Shown here: one piece after another, positions 17,047-26,198 of the stretch
Layout of the letters: every line of letters begins with the position of its first letter
Numbering within the stretch: the stretch's first letter is position 1
Source: Marinosulfonomonas sp.
GTDB lineage: Bacteria > Pseudomonadota > Alphaproteobacteria > Rhodobacterales > Rhodobacteraceae
NCBI GenBank assembly: GCA_026984915.1
Contig: JALSRG010000091.1
Span: forward strand, 1 to 37,074
DNA: 37,074 nt
Reading direction: 5' to 3'
The notes under the pieces: generated by a model
Told to the model about the DNA's origin: nothing
What the model saw: the letters and a program-made list of their open reading frames with translations, nothing else
The model's database searches: none
Program-made: the position numbers and the translations under genes

Positions 17047-18564
17047 ATGAACGAATTTGCGGCAATAGGGCCGGGGCAGCCACCAGCAGGGAATTCCGAC
17101 GCAGAGGACAGCGCCAGTGCGGCCATGCCGCACAATATCGAGGCCGAACAGCAGCTTCTGGGCGCAATCCTGACCAATAACGACATCTATGATCGTATTG
17201 CCCAGATCGTGCAGCCACAGCACTTTTATGAACCCACCCACCAGCGTATTTTCGAGATCGCCGCCGCCCGCATCGCCAAGAACAATCTGGCGTCACCGGT
17301 CACGCTGAAGGCATTTCTGGAAGACGATGAAGGCCTGAAAGAACTGGGTGGGCCCGCCTATCTTGCCCGGCTGGCCGGGGCCGCCATTTCCGGCTTTGCC
17401 GCCCGTGATTACGCCCAGATGATCTACGACATGGCGATCCGGCGCGAGTTGATCCTGCTGGGCCGCGACATTGCGGACAAGGCCGGCAAGGTCGATATTG
17501 CCAGCGAACCAAAAGAACAGATCGTCGAAGCCGAGCAGGCGCTTTACAAACTGGGCGAGGCCGGCAGTGCCGACAGTGGCTTTCAGTCGTTCCTGAAGGC
17601 TGTGACCGATGCCGTTCAGGTGGCCAACGCTGCCTATCAGCGCGATGGCGGGCTGGCCGGCATTTCCACGGGGCTGGTGGATATGGACAAGAAGCTCGGC
17701 GGGCTGCATCGTTCGGATCTGCTGATTCTGGCCGGACGCCCTTCGATGGGGAAAACCTCGCTGGCCACCAATATCGCCTTCAACATCGCCAAGGCCTATA
17801 AGAAAGGCAAGCTGCCGGACGGCTCCGAGGGCGCCGTCAATGGTGGCGTTGTCGGCTTTTACAGCCTGGAAATGAGCGCCGAACAACTGGCCGCGCGTAT
17901 CCTTTCCGAAGCCTCTGAAGTGCCCAGCGAACAGATCCGCCGCGGCGACCTGACCGAAGAGGAATTCCGCCGCTTTGTCGAGGCCGCCAAACAGCTTGAG
18001 GCCTGCCCGCTCTATATTGACGACACCCCGGCCCTGCCGATCAGCCAGTTGGCAGCGCGCGCCCGGCGCCTGAAACGCACCCACGGGCTGGATGTGCTGA
18101 TCGTGGATTATCTGCAACTGGTGCGCCCGGCCACCGCCAAGGACAGCCGGGTCAACGAGGTCAGCGAAATCACCCAGGGTCTCAAGGCTATTGCCAAGGA
18201 ACTCGACATCCCGGTGGTGGCGCTGAGCCAGCTCAGCCGGCAGGTGGAAAACCGCGATGACAAACGCCCGCAACTGTCGGATCTGCGTGAATCCGGCTCG
18301 ATCGAGCAGGACGCCGATGTGGTCATGTTCGTGTTCCGCGAGGAATATTACAAGGAACGCGAAAAACCCGGAGATCACGATCTGGAAGCCATGGCCAAAT
18401 GGCAGGAAGAGATGGAACGCCTGCATGGCCGGGCTGAAATTGTCATCGGCAAACAGCGCCACGGGCCGATCGGCACTGTGGAACTGTCCTTCGAGGGCCA
18501 GTTCACCCGCTTTGGCAATCTGGTGAAACCGTGGCAGCAGCAAAGCGGGGATGAAGGATTTTGA
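17047..18564 (+). CDS. dnaB: Replicative DNA helicase DnaB
   Basis: DnaB is the hexameric 5'-3' helicase at the replication fork. The 505-residue protein has an N-terminal DnaB_N domain (about 26-130, MPHNIEAEQQLLGAIL), a linker helix, and the RecA-like C-terminal domain (about 200-495). Walker A is GRPSMGKT (230-237), the catalytic Glu lies in FYSLEMSAEQLAAR (271-284), Walker B is LIVDYLQL (351-358), followed by LSQLSRQVENR (393-403) and the arginine-finger region GKQRHGPIGTVEL. There is no intein. The length is typical for alphaproteobacteria, including the 25-residue variable N-terminal extension. The start at 17047 follows GAGGAAAGCAA. alr follows after 48 bp. Confidence 0.96.
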   Translation: MNEFAAIGPGQPPAGNSDAEDSASAAMPHNIEAEQQLLGAILTNNDIYDRIAQIVQPQHFYEPTHQRIFEIAAARIAKNNLASPVTLKAFLEDDEGLKELGGPAYLARLAGAAISGFAARDYAQMIYDMAIRRELILLGRDIADKAGKVDIASEPKEQIVEAEQALYKLGEAGSADSGFQSFLKAVTDAVQVANAAYQRDGGLAGISTGLVDMDKKLGGLHRSDLLILAGRPSMGKTSLATNIAFNIAKAYKKGKLPDGSEGAVNGGVVGFYSLEMSAEQLAARILSEASEVPSEQIRRGDLTEEEFRRFVEAAKQLEACPLYIDDTPALPISQLAARARRLKRTHGLDVLIVDYLQLVRPATAKDSRVNEVSEITQGLKAIAKELDIPVVALSQLSRQVENRDDKRPQLSDLRESGSIEQDADVVMFVFREEYYKEREKPGDHDLEAMAKWQEEMERLHGRAEIVIGKQRHGPIGTVELSFEGQFTRFGNLVKPWQQQSGDEGF

Positions 18565-18612
18565 TCTCAGGTTTTTGCTTGACCTCACGGCCCCCGCTGT
18601 CAAAAACGCCCT

Positions 18613-19659
18613 ATGGCTAGTGGAACTCTTACAATTGATCTGGATGCGCTCGTCGCCAACTGGCGGGCGCTGGATGCAATGACAGATTGCGAAACGGCGG
18701 CGGTCGTCAAGGCAGATGCCTATGGGCTGGGTGTCGGGCCGGTGTCACGCGCGCTTGCGCAGGCCGGGGTCCGGACATTTTTTGTGGCCCTGTCCGAGGA
18801 AGGCGCCGCCCTGCGCGAGGCACTCGGGCCAAACGCGCAAATCATGGTGTTCAGTGGCCATATGCGGGGCGATACCGACATGATCGCGGATCTTGGTCTG
18901 ATACCCATGTTGAACTCGACCGCGCAACTGACGCGCCACCTTGAGGCATTGCCGGGGCACCCTTTTGGCATTCAGCTTGATACCGGCATGAACCGGCTGG
19001 GCATGGAACCCGCTGAATGGGAGGCCGTGCGCGACGTTGTGCTGCCGATGAATCCGGTTCTGATCATGAGCCATCTCGCCTGCGCCGATGAACCCGGCCA
19101 CGCAATGAACGCGGCGCAGCTTGCCCTATTTCGCGACATGACCGATGGCATTTCCGTGCCGCGCTCGCTGGCTGCCACCGGTGGCATACTGTTGGGGCCA
19201 GAGTATCACTTTGATCTGACACGCCCTGGCATCGGGCTTTATGGCGGGGCCCCGTTTACTGATGCCGGACCAACCGTCACCCTGTCCTTGCCCGTGGTGC
19301 AGACCCGGCCCGTGGCCGCTGGTGAATCCGTCGGCTACGGCAACGCCTGGACCGCAGATGAAAACAGGGAAATTGCAACACTTTCCGGTGGTTACGCGGA
19401 TGGTTTGATCCGCGCCATGGGGGCGGAAGCCCAGGTATTTGATGGCGAAACATCCTGTCCGGTTATCGGCCGCGTTTCGATGGATTTGCTGACGGTCGAT
19501 ATATCGCATCTGCAAGAAACCCCGACAGCCCTGGATATTCTCTGCCCGGCCCAGGGGGTCGATGATCTGGCCCGGGCCGCCGGAACCATTGGCTATGAAA
19601 TCCTGACGTCATTGGGGGGCCGTTATCATCGCCGCTACCGCGGAGGAAACGGCACATGA
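18613..19659 (+). CDS. alr: Alanine racemase (biosynthetic type)
   Basis: This PLP enzyme interconverts L- and D-alanine for peptidoglycan. The 348-residue protein carries the PLP lysine K33 in [11 protein letters not shown], the [13 protein letters not shown] segment (119-131), [14 protein letters not shown] (199-212), whose Arg contacts PLP, and the second catalytic base Y242 in SVGYGNAW. The [14 protein letters not shown] motif (about 284-297) completes the active site of the partner subunit. The ATG at 18613 gives the normal N-terminus but has no obvious Shine-Dalgarno, so translation may be weak or coupled to dnaB. The stop overlaps the mlaE start (ATGA), linking cell-wall precursor supply with lipid transport. 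Confidence 0.93.
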   Translation: MASGTLTIDLDALVANWRALDAMTDCETAAVVKADAYGLGVGPVSRALAQAGVRTFFVALSEEGAALREALGPNAQIMVFSGHMRGDTDMIADLGLIPMLNSTAQLTRHLEALPGHPFGIQLDTGMNRLGMEPAEWEAVRDVVLPMNPVLIMSHLACADEPGHAMNAAQLALFRDMTDGISVPRSLAATGGILLGPEYHFDLTRPGIGLYGGAPFTDAGPTVTLSLPVVQTRPVAAGESVGYGNAWTADENREIATLSGGYADGLIRAMGAEAQVFDGETSCPVIGRVSMDLLTVDISHLQETPTALDILCPAQGVDDLARAAGTIGYEILTSLGGRYHRRYRGGNGT

Positions 19660-20450
19660 GCGCGGTAGAAACCCTGTTGCTGCCGGTTGCGGCCATTGGC
19701 CGGTCGACACTGGCATTTCTGGCCGGCGTCGGCCGCATGGCCTTGTTCGCGCTTGCAACGGTCAGCCATATTCTGCGCCCGCCGTTTTACCTTAAGGAAT
19801 TCCTGCATTCTCTTATGCAGATTGGATATTTCAGCCTTCCGGTTGTGGGCATGACCGCCCTTTTCACCGGCGGGGCGCTGGCGTTGCAGATTTATGCCGG
19901 CGGGGCGCGTTTCAATGCGGAAAGTGTTGTACCGCAAATCGTGGCCATCGGTATGGCCCGGGAATTGGGGCCGGTTCTGGGGGGGCTGATGGTGGCGGCG
20001 CGTGTGGCCAGCTCGATTGCGGCAGAAATCGGCACCATGAAAGTGACCGAACAGATTGACGCGCTGGTAACCTTGTCCACCAACCCGATGAAATATCTTA
20101 CCGTGCCGCGCGTGCTGGCCGCCACCCTTGCCGTGCCGGTTCTCGTGGCGGCTGGGGATTCCATCGGAATTTTCGGCGGCTATCTTGTCGGAGTCAACCG
20201 GCTGGACTTCAACGCTGCCGCCTATCTGCATAATACTGTTAACTTTCTTGAGAACTGGGATGTGATCTCGGGCATGATCAAAGGGGCCGTTTTCGGCTTC
20301 ATCATCGCGCTTATGGGCTGCTATTACGGCATGAATTCCGGCCGCGGCGCTCAGGGCGTGGGCCGCGCCACCAAGGCCGCAGTGGTGGCCGCCTCGGTGC
20401 TGATCCTCGCCTCCAACTATCTCCTGACAGAATTGTTCTTTTCCGCATGA
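19656..20450 (+). CDS. mlaE: MlaE-type ABC transporter permease
   Basis: MlaE permeases, with MlaF, move phospholipids between inner and outer membrane to keep outer-membrane lipid asymmetry. The 264-residue protein has the family's pattern: an N-terminal interfacial helix, then [20 protein letters not shown] (about 59-78), the conserved EXXXGP signature in [18 protein letters not shown] (about 99-116), [19 protein letters not shown] (117-135) and four to five further transmembrane stretches to the end. The gene overlaps alr upstream and mlaF downstream by ATGA. No MlaD substrate-binding gene lies in the window, so the rest of the system must be elsewhere. Confidence 0.88.
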   Translation: MSAVETLLLPVAAIGRSTLAFLAGVGRMALFALATVSHILRPPFYLKEFLHSLMQIGYFSLPVVGMTALFTGGALALQIYAGGARFNAESVVPQIVAIGMARELGPVLGGLMVAARVASSIAAEIGTMKVTEQIDALVTLSTNPMKYLTVPRVLAATLAVPVLVAAGDSIGIFGGYLVGVNRLDFNAAAYLHNTVNFLENWDVISGMIKGAVFGFIIALMGCYYGMNSGRGAQGVGRATKAAVVAASVLILASNYLLTELFFSA

Positions 20451-21193
20451 TAGAGCTTCGCGACGTTCACAAGGCCTTCGGGCAAAATCGGGTCCTTCGC
20501 GGGGTCAATCTGACCGTGCCCGATGGTGAAAGCATGGTGATCATCGGCGGCTCCGGCACCGGCAAATCGGTCCTGCTCAAATGCATTCTGGGGCTGGTCG
20601 AGCCGGACTCCGGCCAGATCATTGTTGATGGGAGCGAAGTGATCGGCACGGACCGTTCCGGCTTTCTGGATCGTTTCGGCATGTTGTTCCAGGGCGGGGC
20701 GCTGTTTGACAGCCTGACCGTCTGGCAGAATGTTTCGTTTCGCATGCTGCATGGCGCCGAAAAACGCCCAAGAGACGAAGCCAGGGAAATTGCCATCGGC
20801 AAACTGCGCCGGGTCGGGCTGAAAGCCGAAGTGGCAGACATGTTTCCGGCCGAATTGTCCGGCGGCATGCAAAAACGCGTTGGCCTGGCGCGGGCGATCG
20901 CGGCAGATCCGGAAATCATCTTTTTTGATGAACCCACCACCGGGCTTGATCCGATCATGGCCGGGGTGATCAATGATCTGATCCGCGAAATTGTCACTGA
21001 AATGGGTGCCACCGCCATGACCATTACCCACGACATGAGCAGCGTGCACGCCATCGCCGACAAGGTTGCGATGCTGCATGAAGGCGTCATTCAATGGACC
21101 GGCCCGGTTTCAGACCTTGAGAACAGCGGCAATGCTTTTGTCGATCAGTTCATTCATGGCCGCGCCGAGGGCCCGATCGAGGCCGTGCGATAG
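20447..21193 (+). CDS. mlaF: MlaF-type ABC transporter ATP-binding protein
   Basis: This is the ATPase partner of the MlaE permease. The 248-residue protein contains Walker A GGSGTGKS (34-41), a Q-loop region FGMLFQGGALFDSLTVWQN (typical of MlaF, with QGGALFDS), the ABC signature LSGGMQKR (about 141-148) and Walker B IIFFDEPTTGLDP (about 160-172), followed by the H-loop THDM (about 198-201). Start and stop of adjacent genes overlap, so stoichiometric production with MlaE is likely. A small membrane protein gene follows 16 bp later and is probably in the same transcript. Confidence 0.92.
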   Translation: MIELRDVHKAFGQNRVLRGVNLTVPDGESMVIIGGSGTGKSVLLKCILGLVEPDSGQIIVDGSEVIGTDRSGFLDRFGMLFQGGALFDSLTVWQNVSFRMLHGAEKRPRDEAREIAIGKLRRVGLKAEVADMFPAELSGGMQKRVGLARAIAADPEIIFFDEPTTGLDPIMAGVINDLIREIVTEMGATAMTITHDMSSVHAIADKVAMLHEGVIQWTGPVSDLENSGNAFVDQFIHGRAEGPIEAVR

Positions 21194-21209
21194 GACAAGG
21201 CGGAAAAAC

Positions 21210-21593
21210 ATGTATAAGGTCTTCATTTTTCTGGGGCTTTTGATCCTGGTTTACGTGTTGCCCTATGTCGTGGTGATCAGCGCGCTGATCCGCCTGATGT
21301 TTCGCCTGAACACCAACCCGGCAAAAATGATCCTGTCGCTGCTGCTCGCCCTTCCGCTGGTCGCCATGCTTCAGTTTGGAACGCCGGTCCTGTTTCCCAC
21401 CCCGGGGCATCCTCCTGATACCACAGCGAAAATCCTGTTCTGGGGCGCATTGGCCCTGACGGTTGCCGCAGGCGTTTTCTGGTGGCTTGGGCAGCGCAAT
21501 CTGAAGCTGGGCCGCTACTGGATCGAGGTTGTTCTTTTTGTCGGCATCGCGGTCATCCAGCTTTATTCCGTTGACGACTGGATCGCCCATTAG
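21210..21593 (+). CDS. Small membrane protein downstream of mlaF, function unknown
   Basis: The 127-residue protein begins at 21210 after AAGGCGG. Four hydrophobic segments are visible: about residues 4-26 (VFIFLGLLILVYVLPYVVVISAL), 41-57 (ILSLLLALPLVAMLQFG), 74-93 (ILFWGALALTVAAGVFWWLG) and 105-118 (IEVVLFVGIAVIQL). The last residues are polar (YSVDDWIAH). No named domain is recognised. Its position 16 bp after mlaF on the same strand suggests cotranscription and perhaps an envelope role, but that is inferred from position only. The start used here is 48 codons inside the longer open frame, which overlaps mlaF. Confidence 0.7.
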   Translation: MYKVFIFLGLLILVYVLPYVVVISALIRLMFRLNTNPAKMILSLLLALPLVAMLQFGTPVLFPTPGHPPDTTAKILFWGALALTVAAGVFWWLGQRNLKLGRYWIEVVLFVGIAVIQLYSVDDWIAH

Positions 21594-21800
21594 GGCCTGT
21601 CGCCCCTGATCGGATTCGCCTCTGCTGCAAACAGAGGGCGTGCGCCCGCCCCATGGTGGACGCACAGAACAGGCTGCAAACCGGCCACCGGCCACCTTAC
21701 CTGAAAACAATTTAAGGTTGTACGCAATTTTTTAACCCATTGTTAAGTCATGTTTCCGTATCCCTTGAATGGGCGCATAGAGACGAAAGGCAGAGTTGCC

Positions 21801-22430
21801 ATGGACCATCCGATTGTCGAACTGGCCATCCGGATCATCTTCACGGATATTCCCGTTGTGGTTGCTTTTCTCAGTCTGAGGCGGGCGCGGCGGTCTTTTA
21901 CATACAATGCTTTTATTTACGGGCTTTGCGGGCTCGCCGCGCTGTATCTGTTTGTCGAAACAGTGCCTTCGGTCCTGTTTGGCAAGTCAGTGGAACCCGC
22001 AAGCCTGGCACGCGCTGCCCTGCCCCTGCCGTTCTGGGCCCTTGCCCTGGGATTGGCAAAATTGTTCCGCCACGGCCCCCTCTACCGGCGGCGCAGAACC
22101 CGCCCACACAAAGACGGTTGTCAAACGGGGACAGGAATGCCACCTGTCAGGCATGACCGTATTAAAGATTATCAACCTGGCCTTGCTGGTGGCCTTCCCC
22201 ATAGCCTGGTTTGCCCCCCTGCTGCGCGCGGGCTTGTTACCGCTGTTTGGGCTTTCGGAGATATCCGTGATCTCGGGGCTGCAATCCCTGTGGGAGGCGG
22301 ATGTCGTGCTGGCGCTGCTGGTGACGGGTTTGGCAATATTCGCCCCCTACCTGAAGACCATCGGCTTGGCGCTGGTGCATTTTCATCTGTTAGATCGCCG
22401 CGCCCTGCCCGTGCTGCATATTCTGGGTAA
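21801..22430 (+). CDS. Membrane ORF overlapping pqiA; 3' end possibly frameshifted
   Basis: From the ATG at 21801 the first 90-100 residues look like a genuine membrane protein: helices at about 5-25 (IVELAIRIIFTDIPVVVAFLS), 38-56 and 70-90, ending in a basic LYRRRRTRPHK. Beyond about residue 105 the frame continues to 22430, giving 209 residues, but it then runs 278 bp into the pqiA-like gene. That part has the Gly/Ala/Pro/Arg-rich composition expected of a shadow frame. One other frame closes with TGA at 22154-22156, exactly ATGA-overlapping the next start. A frameshift or sequencing error near 22080 would thus give a tidy gene of about 118 residues. The true product is uncertain. Confidence 0.45.
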   Translation: MDHPIVELAIRIIFTDIPVVVAFLSLRRARRSFTYNAFIYGLCGLAALYLFVETVPSVLFGKSVEPASLARAALPLPFWALALGLAKLFRHGPLYRRRRTRPHKDGCQTGTGMPPVRHDRIKDYQPGLAGGLPHSLVCPPAARGLVTAVWAFGDIRDLGAAIPVGGGCRAGAAGDGFGNIRPLPEDHRLGAGAFSSVRSPRPARAAYSG

Positions 22431-22599
22431 ACTGGCGATGGCCGACGTATTCCTGATCGCGCTCTATATCGTCGTGGTCAAGGGAATTGGCTATGGCCGG
22501 GTCGAAACCGCCTGGGGCCTCTATCTGTTCACGGCCTGCATTCTGGTCAGTCTGGTGGTCTCGTTCTTCACGGAACGCTTGGAAAAACCTGCGGCTTAG
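22153..22599 (+). CDS. Paraquat-inducible protein A-like membrane protein
   Basis: The 148-residue protein resembles a single PqiA membrane domain, as seen in short alphaproteobacterial PqiA-like proteins; E. coli PqiA has two such domains plus zinc-binding cysteines, which are missing here. Hydrophobic segments are at about 5-22, 48-66 (VVLALLVTGLAIFAPYLKT), 93-111 (MADVFLIALYIVVVKGIG) and 119-140. The FAPYLKTIGLALVHFHLLDRR and LHILGKLAMADVFLIALYIV stretches are the most family-like. PqiA works with MCE-domain PqiB in envelope lipid transport in E. coli; no PqiB is adjacent. The start at 22153 lacks a strong ribosome site and may be coupled to the preceding ORF. Confidence 0.7.
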   Translation: MTVLKIINLALLVAFPIAWFAPLLRAGLLPLFGLSEISVISGLQSLWEADVVLALLVTGLAIFAPYLKTIGLALVHFHLLDRRALPVLHILGKLAMADVFLIALYIVVVKGIGYGRVETAWGLYLFTACILVSLVVSFFTERLEKPAA

Positions 22600-22614
22600 G
22601 CAATAACCGCTTTC

Positions 22615-23979
22615 ATGGTCAAATCACCCAGCTTCACCTGTAATGCCTGCGGCGCGGTCCACAGCAAATGGTCCGGCCGCTGCGATGCCTGCGGCGCCTG
22701 GAACTCGATTGTCGAGGAGGCCCCGCTTTCCGCCGGCCCTGCGCGCAAATCCCTGGGCGGCAAGCGGGGCACGCGCATTGCCCTCAGCAGTCTTTCGGCC
22801 GAGGAAATGCCTCCACCGCGCACCAGATCCGGGCTGGCCGAGCTTGACCGCGTTCTGGGCGGCGGGCTGGTCCCGGCCAGCGCCATTCTGGTCGGGGGCG
22901 ATCCGGGGATCGGCAAATCGACCCTGCTGTTGCAGGCCGCGGCAAGCTTTGCCCGTGCCGGGCTGAAAGCCATCTATGTTTCCGGCGAAGAGGCCAGTGC
23001 CCAGGTGCGGATGCGCGCGCGCCGTCTGGGGCTGGCGGACGCCCCCGTGCAACTGGCCGCCGAAACCAATCTGCGCGACATCCTGACCACACTGGAAAAC
23101 GAAAGACCCGATATCGCCATCATCGATTCAATCCAGACGATGTGGGCCGATCATGTCGAAAGCGCGCCCGGTTCGGTGGCCCAGGTGCGCGCCGCCGCAC
23201 ATGAACTGACAACATTTGCCAAGCGGCGCGGTCTGTCTGTGGTGCTGGTCGGTCATGTCACCAAGGAAGGCCAGATCGCCGGCCCGCGCGTCATCGAGCA
23301 CATGGTCGATACGGTCCTGTATTTCGAAGGCGAGCGCGGCCACCAGTTCCGCATCCTGCGCGCGGTCAAGAACCGCTTTGGCCCGGCGGACGAAATCGGC
23401 GTGTTTGAAATGACCGGTGAAGGCCTGCGCGAGGTCACCAACCCCTCGGCGCTGTTTTTGTCCGAACGCGACAATCCGGCCCCCGGGGCGGTGGTGTTCG
23501 CCGGAATCGAGGGCACACGCCCGGTGTTGTGCGAGTTTCAGGCGCTGGTGGCCCCGTCGCCGCATGCCCAGGCCCGGCGTACGGTTGTCGGCTGGGATGG
23601 TGGTCGTCTGGCGATGATCCTTGCGGTACTCGAGGCGCGCTGCGGCATCCCCTTTGCCGGGCTCGATGTCTATCTGAACGTCGCCGGCGGCATGAAAATC
23701 CAGGAACCGGCCGCTGATCTGGCTGTGGCCTGCGCGCTACTATCAGCACGCGAAGACGTGGCTTTGCCCTCTGATACTGTGGTTTTTGGCGAAATCAGTT
23801 TATCAGGGGCATTAAGGCCCGTCAGTCAGACGGAAAATCGCTTGAAAGAAGCGCAAAAACTTGGTTTTACCAAGGCCATTGCGCCATCAGGCAGTAAAGC
23901 AGGGACGCAAACAGGATTGGAAATGCAGAAAATTCCGGATCTTGTTACCGTCGTTGGGGACATTTTCGGGGCCGGCTAG
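22615..23979 (+). CDS. radA: DNA repair protein RadA (Sms)
   Basis: RadA is a RecA-like ATPase that extends branch migration in recombination and repair. The 454-residue protein contains the N-terminal zinc finger C9/C12/C23/C26 (CNACG and CDACG), Walker A GGDPGIGKST (94-103), the RadA-specific KNRFG motif (252-256) and a Lon-protease-like C-terminal domain (about 285-450) without an active protease site expected. The VGHVTKEGQIAGPRVIEHMVDTV segment (212-234) is typical. Length and order are standard. It starts 15 bp after the pqiA-like stop with only a weak AGG ribosome site. cvpA follows after 26 bp. Confidence 0.95.
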   Translation: MVKSPSFTCNACGAVHSKWSGRCDACGAWNSIVEEAPLSAGPARKSLGGKRGTRIALSSLSAEEMPPPRTRSGLAELDRVLGGGLVPASAILVGGDPGIGKSTLLLQAAASFARAGLKAIYVSGEEASAQVRMRARRLGLADAPVQLAAETNLRDILTTLENERPDIAIIDSIQTMWADHVESAPGSVAQVRAAAHELTTFAKRRGLSVVLVGHVTKEGQIAGPRVIEHMVDTVLYFEGERGHQFRILRAVKNRFGPADEIGVFEMTGEGLREVTNPSALFLSERDNPAPGAVVFAGIEGTRPVLCEFQALVAPSPHAQARRTVVGWDGGRLAMILAVLEARCGIPFAGLDVYLNVAGGMKIQEPAADLAVACALLSAREDVALPSDTVVFGEISLSGALRPVSQTENRLKEAQKLGFTKAIAPSGSKAGTQTGLEMQKIPDLVTVVGDIFGAG

Positions 23980-24005
23980 CCCCAGTGAAGAACGGAGCGT
24001 GATCC

Positions 24006-24620
24006 ATGGAAGGTTTCACCATTATCGACGGCGTTGTGGCTGTTGTCATCATCCTATCGGCCCTGCTGGCCTATTCGCGGGGGTTTGTCCGTGAATCCCT
24101 GGCGATTGTCGGCTGGATCGCCGCCGCAGTGCTGGCATTCATCTTTGCCCCGCAGGTAGAACCCCTGATCAAGGAGGTCCCGGTGATCAACAAGCTGGTG
24201 GCTGACAGTTGTGAACTTTCGATCATTGCTGCCTTTGCTGCCGTTTTCGCCGTTGCCCTTGTGGTTGTCTCCATCTTCACGCCACTGTTTTCCAGCCTCG
24301 TGCAGCGCTCCGCGCTGGGGGGGCTTGATCAGGGGCTGGGGTTTCTGTTCGGGGCGTTGCGCGGCGTGGTTCTGGTGGCCGTGGCGCTGTTCATCTATGA
24401 TCGGGTTGTCACCGATCAGTCCATTCCGATGGTGGATGACAGCCGGTCCGCCAAGGTCTTTTCCTCTCTGATCACCAATATCGAAGACCGCAATCCGGAA
24501 GAGGCCATGGGCTGGGTCACCAAACAATATGAGAAACTGGTTGGCAATTGTAGCGCCCCGGCCTCCACAACCCCCATTCCGAACGCCACCGCACCGGCAA
24601 CCGCCACCGCAACCGAGTAG
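24006..24620 (+). CDS. cvpA: CvpA family membrane protein
   Basis: The CvpA/colicin V production family is usually found next to purF, as here. The 204-residue protein starts at 24006 after GGAG. Four hydrophobic segments are visible: about 8-24, 32-48 (LAIVGWIAAAVLAFIFA), 72-92 (LSIIAAFAAVFAVALVVVSIF) and 110-128 (GLGFLFGALRGVVLVAVAL). The DQGLGFLFGALRGV stretch (107-120) is the conserved core. The C-terminus (about 183-204) is a low-complexity Ala/Thr/Pro tail. E. coli CvpA is linked to colicin V export, envelope homeostasis and bile resistance; the molecular function remains unclear. Confidence 0.88.
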   Translation: MEGFTIIDGVVAVVIILSALLAYSRGFVRESLAIVGWIAAAVLAFIFAPQVEPLIKEVPVINKLVADSCELSIIAAFAAVFAVALVVVSIFTPLFSSLVQRSALGGLDQGLGFLFGALRGVVLVAVALFIYDRVVTDQSIPMVDDSRSAKVFSSLITNIEDRNPEEAMGWVTKQYEKLVGNCSAPASTTPIPNATAPATATATE

Positions 24621-24728
24621 CACCGGCTGTTTCGCCGCATATTTTTAATGTGATAGTTTCGTGACAGAACGCCCTTGGGCGACTAAGAGAGGGTCATCTG
24701 CCTTTCACTAGGGATTCGGAGCTGCTGC

Positions 24729-26198
24729 ATGAGCCGACAACTGCCCTTTGACCACCCTTTTGACGATGACAAACTGAAAGAGGAATGCGGCGTATTCGGC
24801 GTTATCGGCGTTGAGGATGCGGCAAATTTCGTCGCCCTTGGCCTGCATGCGTTGCAACACCGCGGGCAAGAGGCCGGCGGCATTGTCTCCCACGACCCGG
24901 AAGAAGGCTTCAATTCCGCCCGCCGCTTTGGCTATGTACGCGACAATTTTACCAAGGCCAGCCTGATGAAAACCCTGCCGGGGCCGCTGGCCATCGGCCA
25001 TGTGCGCTATTCCACAGCCGGCTCCAAGGGCCATACGCAAATCCGCGATGTGCAGCCGTTTTTTGGGGAATTTTCCATGGGCGGCGCCGCCATCGCCCAT
25101 AACGGCAACATTACCAATGCCGAGGCGCTGCGCCGCGAGTTGATTGATCACGGCTCGATCTTTCAGTCCAGTTCTGACAGCGAATGCATCATTCACCTGA
25201 TCGCGCGTTCGTATCAGCGCACCATCCCGGAACGGATGAAAGATGCCCTGCGCCGCATCGAAGGGGCGTTTTCCATCGTCGCCATGACCCGCACCAAGAT
25301 GATCGGTGTGCGTGATGCGCTGGGGGTACGTCCGCTGGTGCTGGGAAAGATCGGCGACGGCTGGGCGCTTTCCTCCGAAACCTGCGCGCTGGACATCATT
25401 GGCGCCGAGTTTGTACGCGAGATCGAGCCGGGCGAAATGGTGGTCATCGAATCCGATGGCAGCCTCAAGAGCGTACATCCCTTTGCACCGCAGAAATCGC
25501 GCTTCTGCATTTTTGAACATGTCTATTTTTCCCGGCCCGACAGCATTTTGGGCGGGCAGAGCGTTTATGAAACCCGCCGCCAGATCGGGGTGGAACTGGC
25601 GCGCGAGGCCCCGGTTGAGGCCGATCTGGTCTGCCCGGTGCCCGACAGCGGCACACCCGCCGCCATCGGCTATTCCCACGAGAGCGGCATTCCCTATGGC
25701 ATGGGGATTATCCGCAATCAGTATGTGGGGCGCACCTTTATCGAACCGACGGAACAAATCCGCAATATGGGGGTGCGGCTGAAACTGAATGTCAATCGCG
25801 CCCTGATCAAGGGCAAAAGCGTGGTTCTGGTGGATGACAGCGTTGTGCGCGGCACCACAAGCCGCAAGATCAAGGAAATGATCCTTGATGCCGGGGCGCG
25901 CGAAGTGCATTTCCGGATTGCCTCGCCGCCCACCATGTGGCCCTGTTTTTACGGGGTCGATACCCCAAAACGCGAAAAACTGCTGGCCGCCACAATGAAC
26001 GAGGACGAAATGCGCGCGCACCTTGGGGTGGATTCGCTCCGCTTCATCACGCTGGATGGCCTTTACCGCGCGGCCGGCCATGCCAAGGGGCGTGACAAAT
26101 CGTGCCCGCAGTTCTGTGACGCCTGTTTCAGTGGCGAGTATCCTGTCGCCCCCAGTGACATGATTGATCAGGGTTTCAAGGTGGAAGCAGCGGAATGA
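24729..26198 (+). CDS. purF: Amidophosphoribosyltransferase
   Basis: PurF makes 5-phosphoribosylamine from PRPP and glutamine, the first committed step of purine synthesis. The 489-residue protein has a short propeptide ending KEE before the nucleophile C20 (C-G-V-F-G), as in the self-processed B. subtilis type. The glutaminase domain contains HRGQEAGG (44-51) and HVRYSTAGS (91-99). The phosphoribosyltransferase domain carries VVLVDDSVVRGTTS (365-378). C260, C406, C463 and C466 lie where the Bacillus enzyme binds [4Fe-4S], and C459 is a further nearby cysteine. An iron-sulfur, oxygen-sensitive form is therefore likely. The 108-bp upstream gap after cvpA probably holds a promoter. Confidence 0.95.
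   Translation: MSRQLPFDHPFDDDKLKEECGVFGVIGVEDAANFVALGLHALQHRGQEAGGIVSHDPEEGFNSARRFGYVRDNFTKASLMKTLPGPLAIGHVRYSTAGSKGHTQIRDVQPFFGEFSMGGAAIAHNGNITNAEALRRELIDHGSIFQSSSDSECIIHLIARSYQRTIPERMKDALRRIEGAFSIVAMTRTKMIGVRDALGVRPLVLGKIGDGWALSSETCALDIIGAEFVREIEPGEMVVIESDGSLKSVHPFAPQKSRFCIFEHVYFSRPDSILGGQSVYETRRQIGVELAREAPVEADLVCPVPDSGTPAAIGYSHESGIPYGMGIIRNQYVGRTFIEPTEQIRNMGVRLKLNVNRALIKGKSVVLVDDSVVRGTTSRKIKEMILDAGAREVHFRIASPPTMWPCFYGVDTPKREKLLAATMNEDEMRAHLGVDSLRFITLDGLYRAAGHAKGRDKSCPQFCDACFSGEYPVAPSDMIDQGFKVEAAE

Noticed and set aside
17293-18603. 436-codon minus-strand ORF
   Set aside because: It is fully antisense to dnaB, whose motifs are intact, and shows no recognisable domain.
24708-26081. 457-codon minus-strand ORF
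   Set aside because: It is antisense to purF. The length reflects high GC and few stop codons in that frame.
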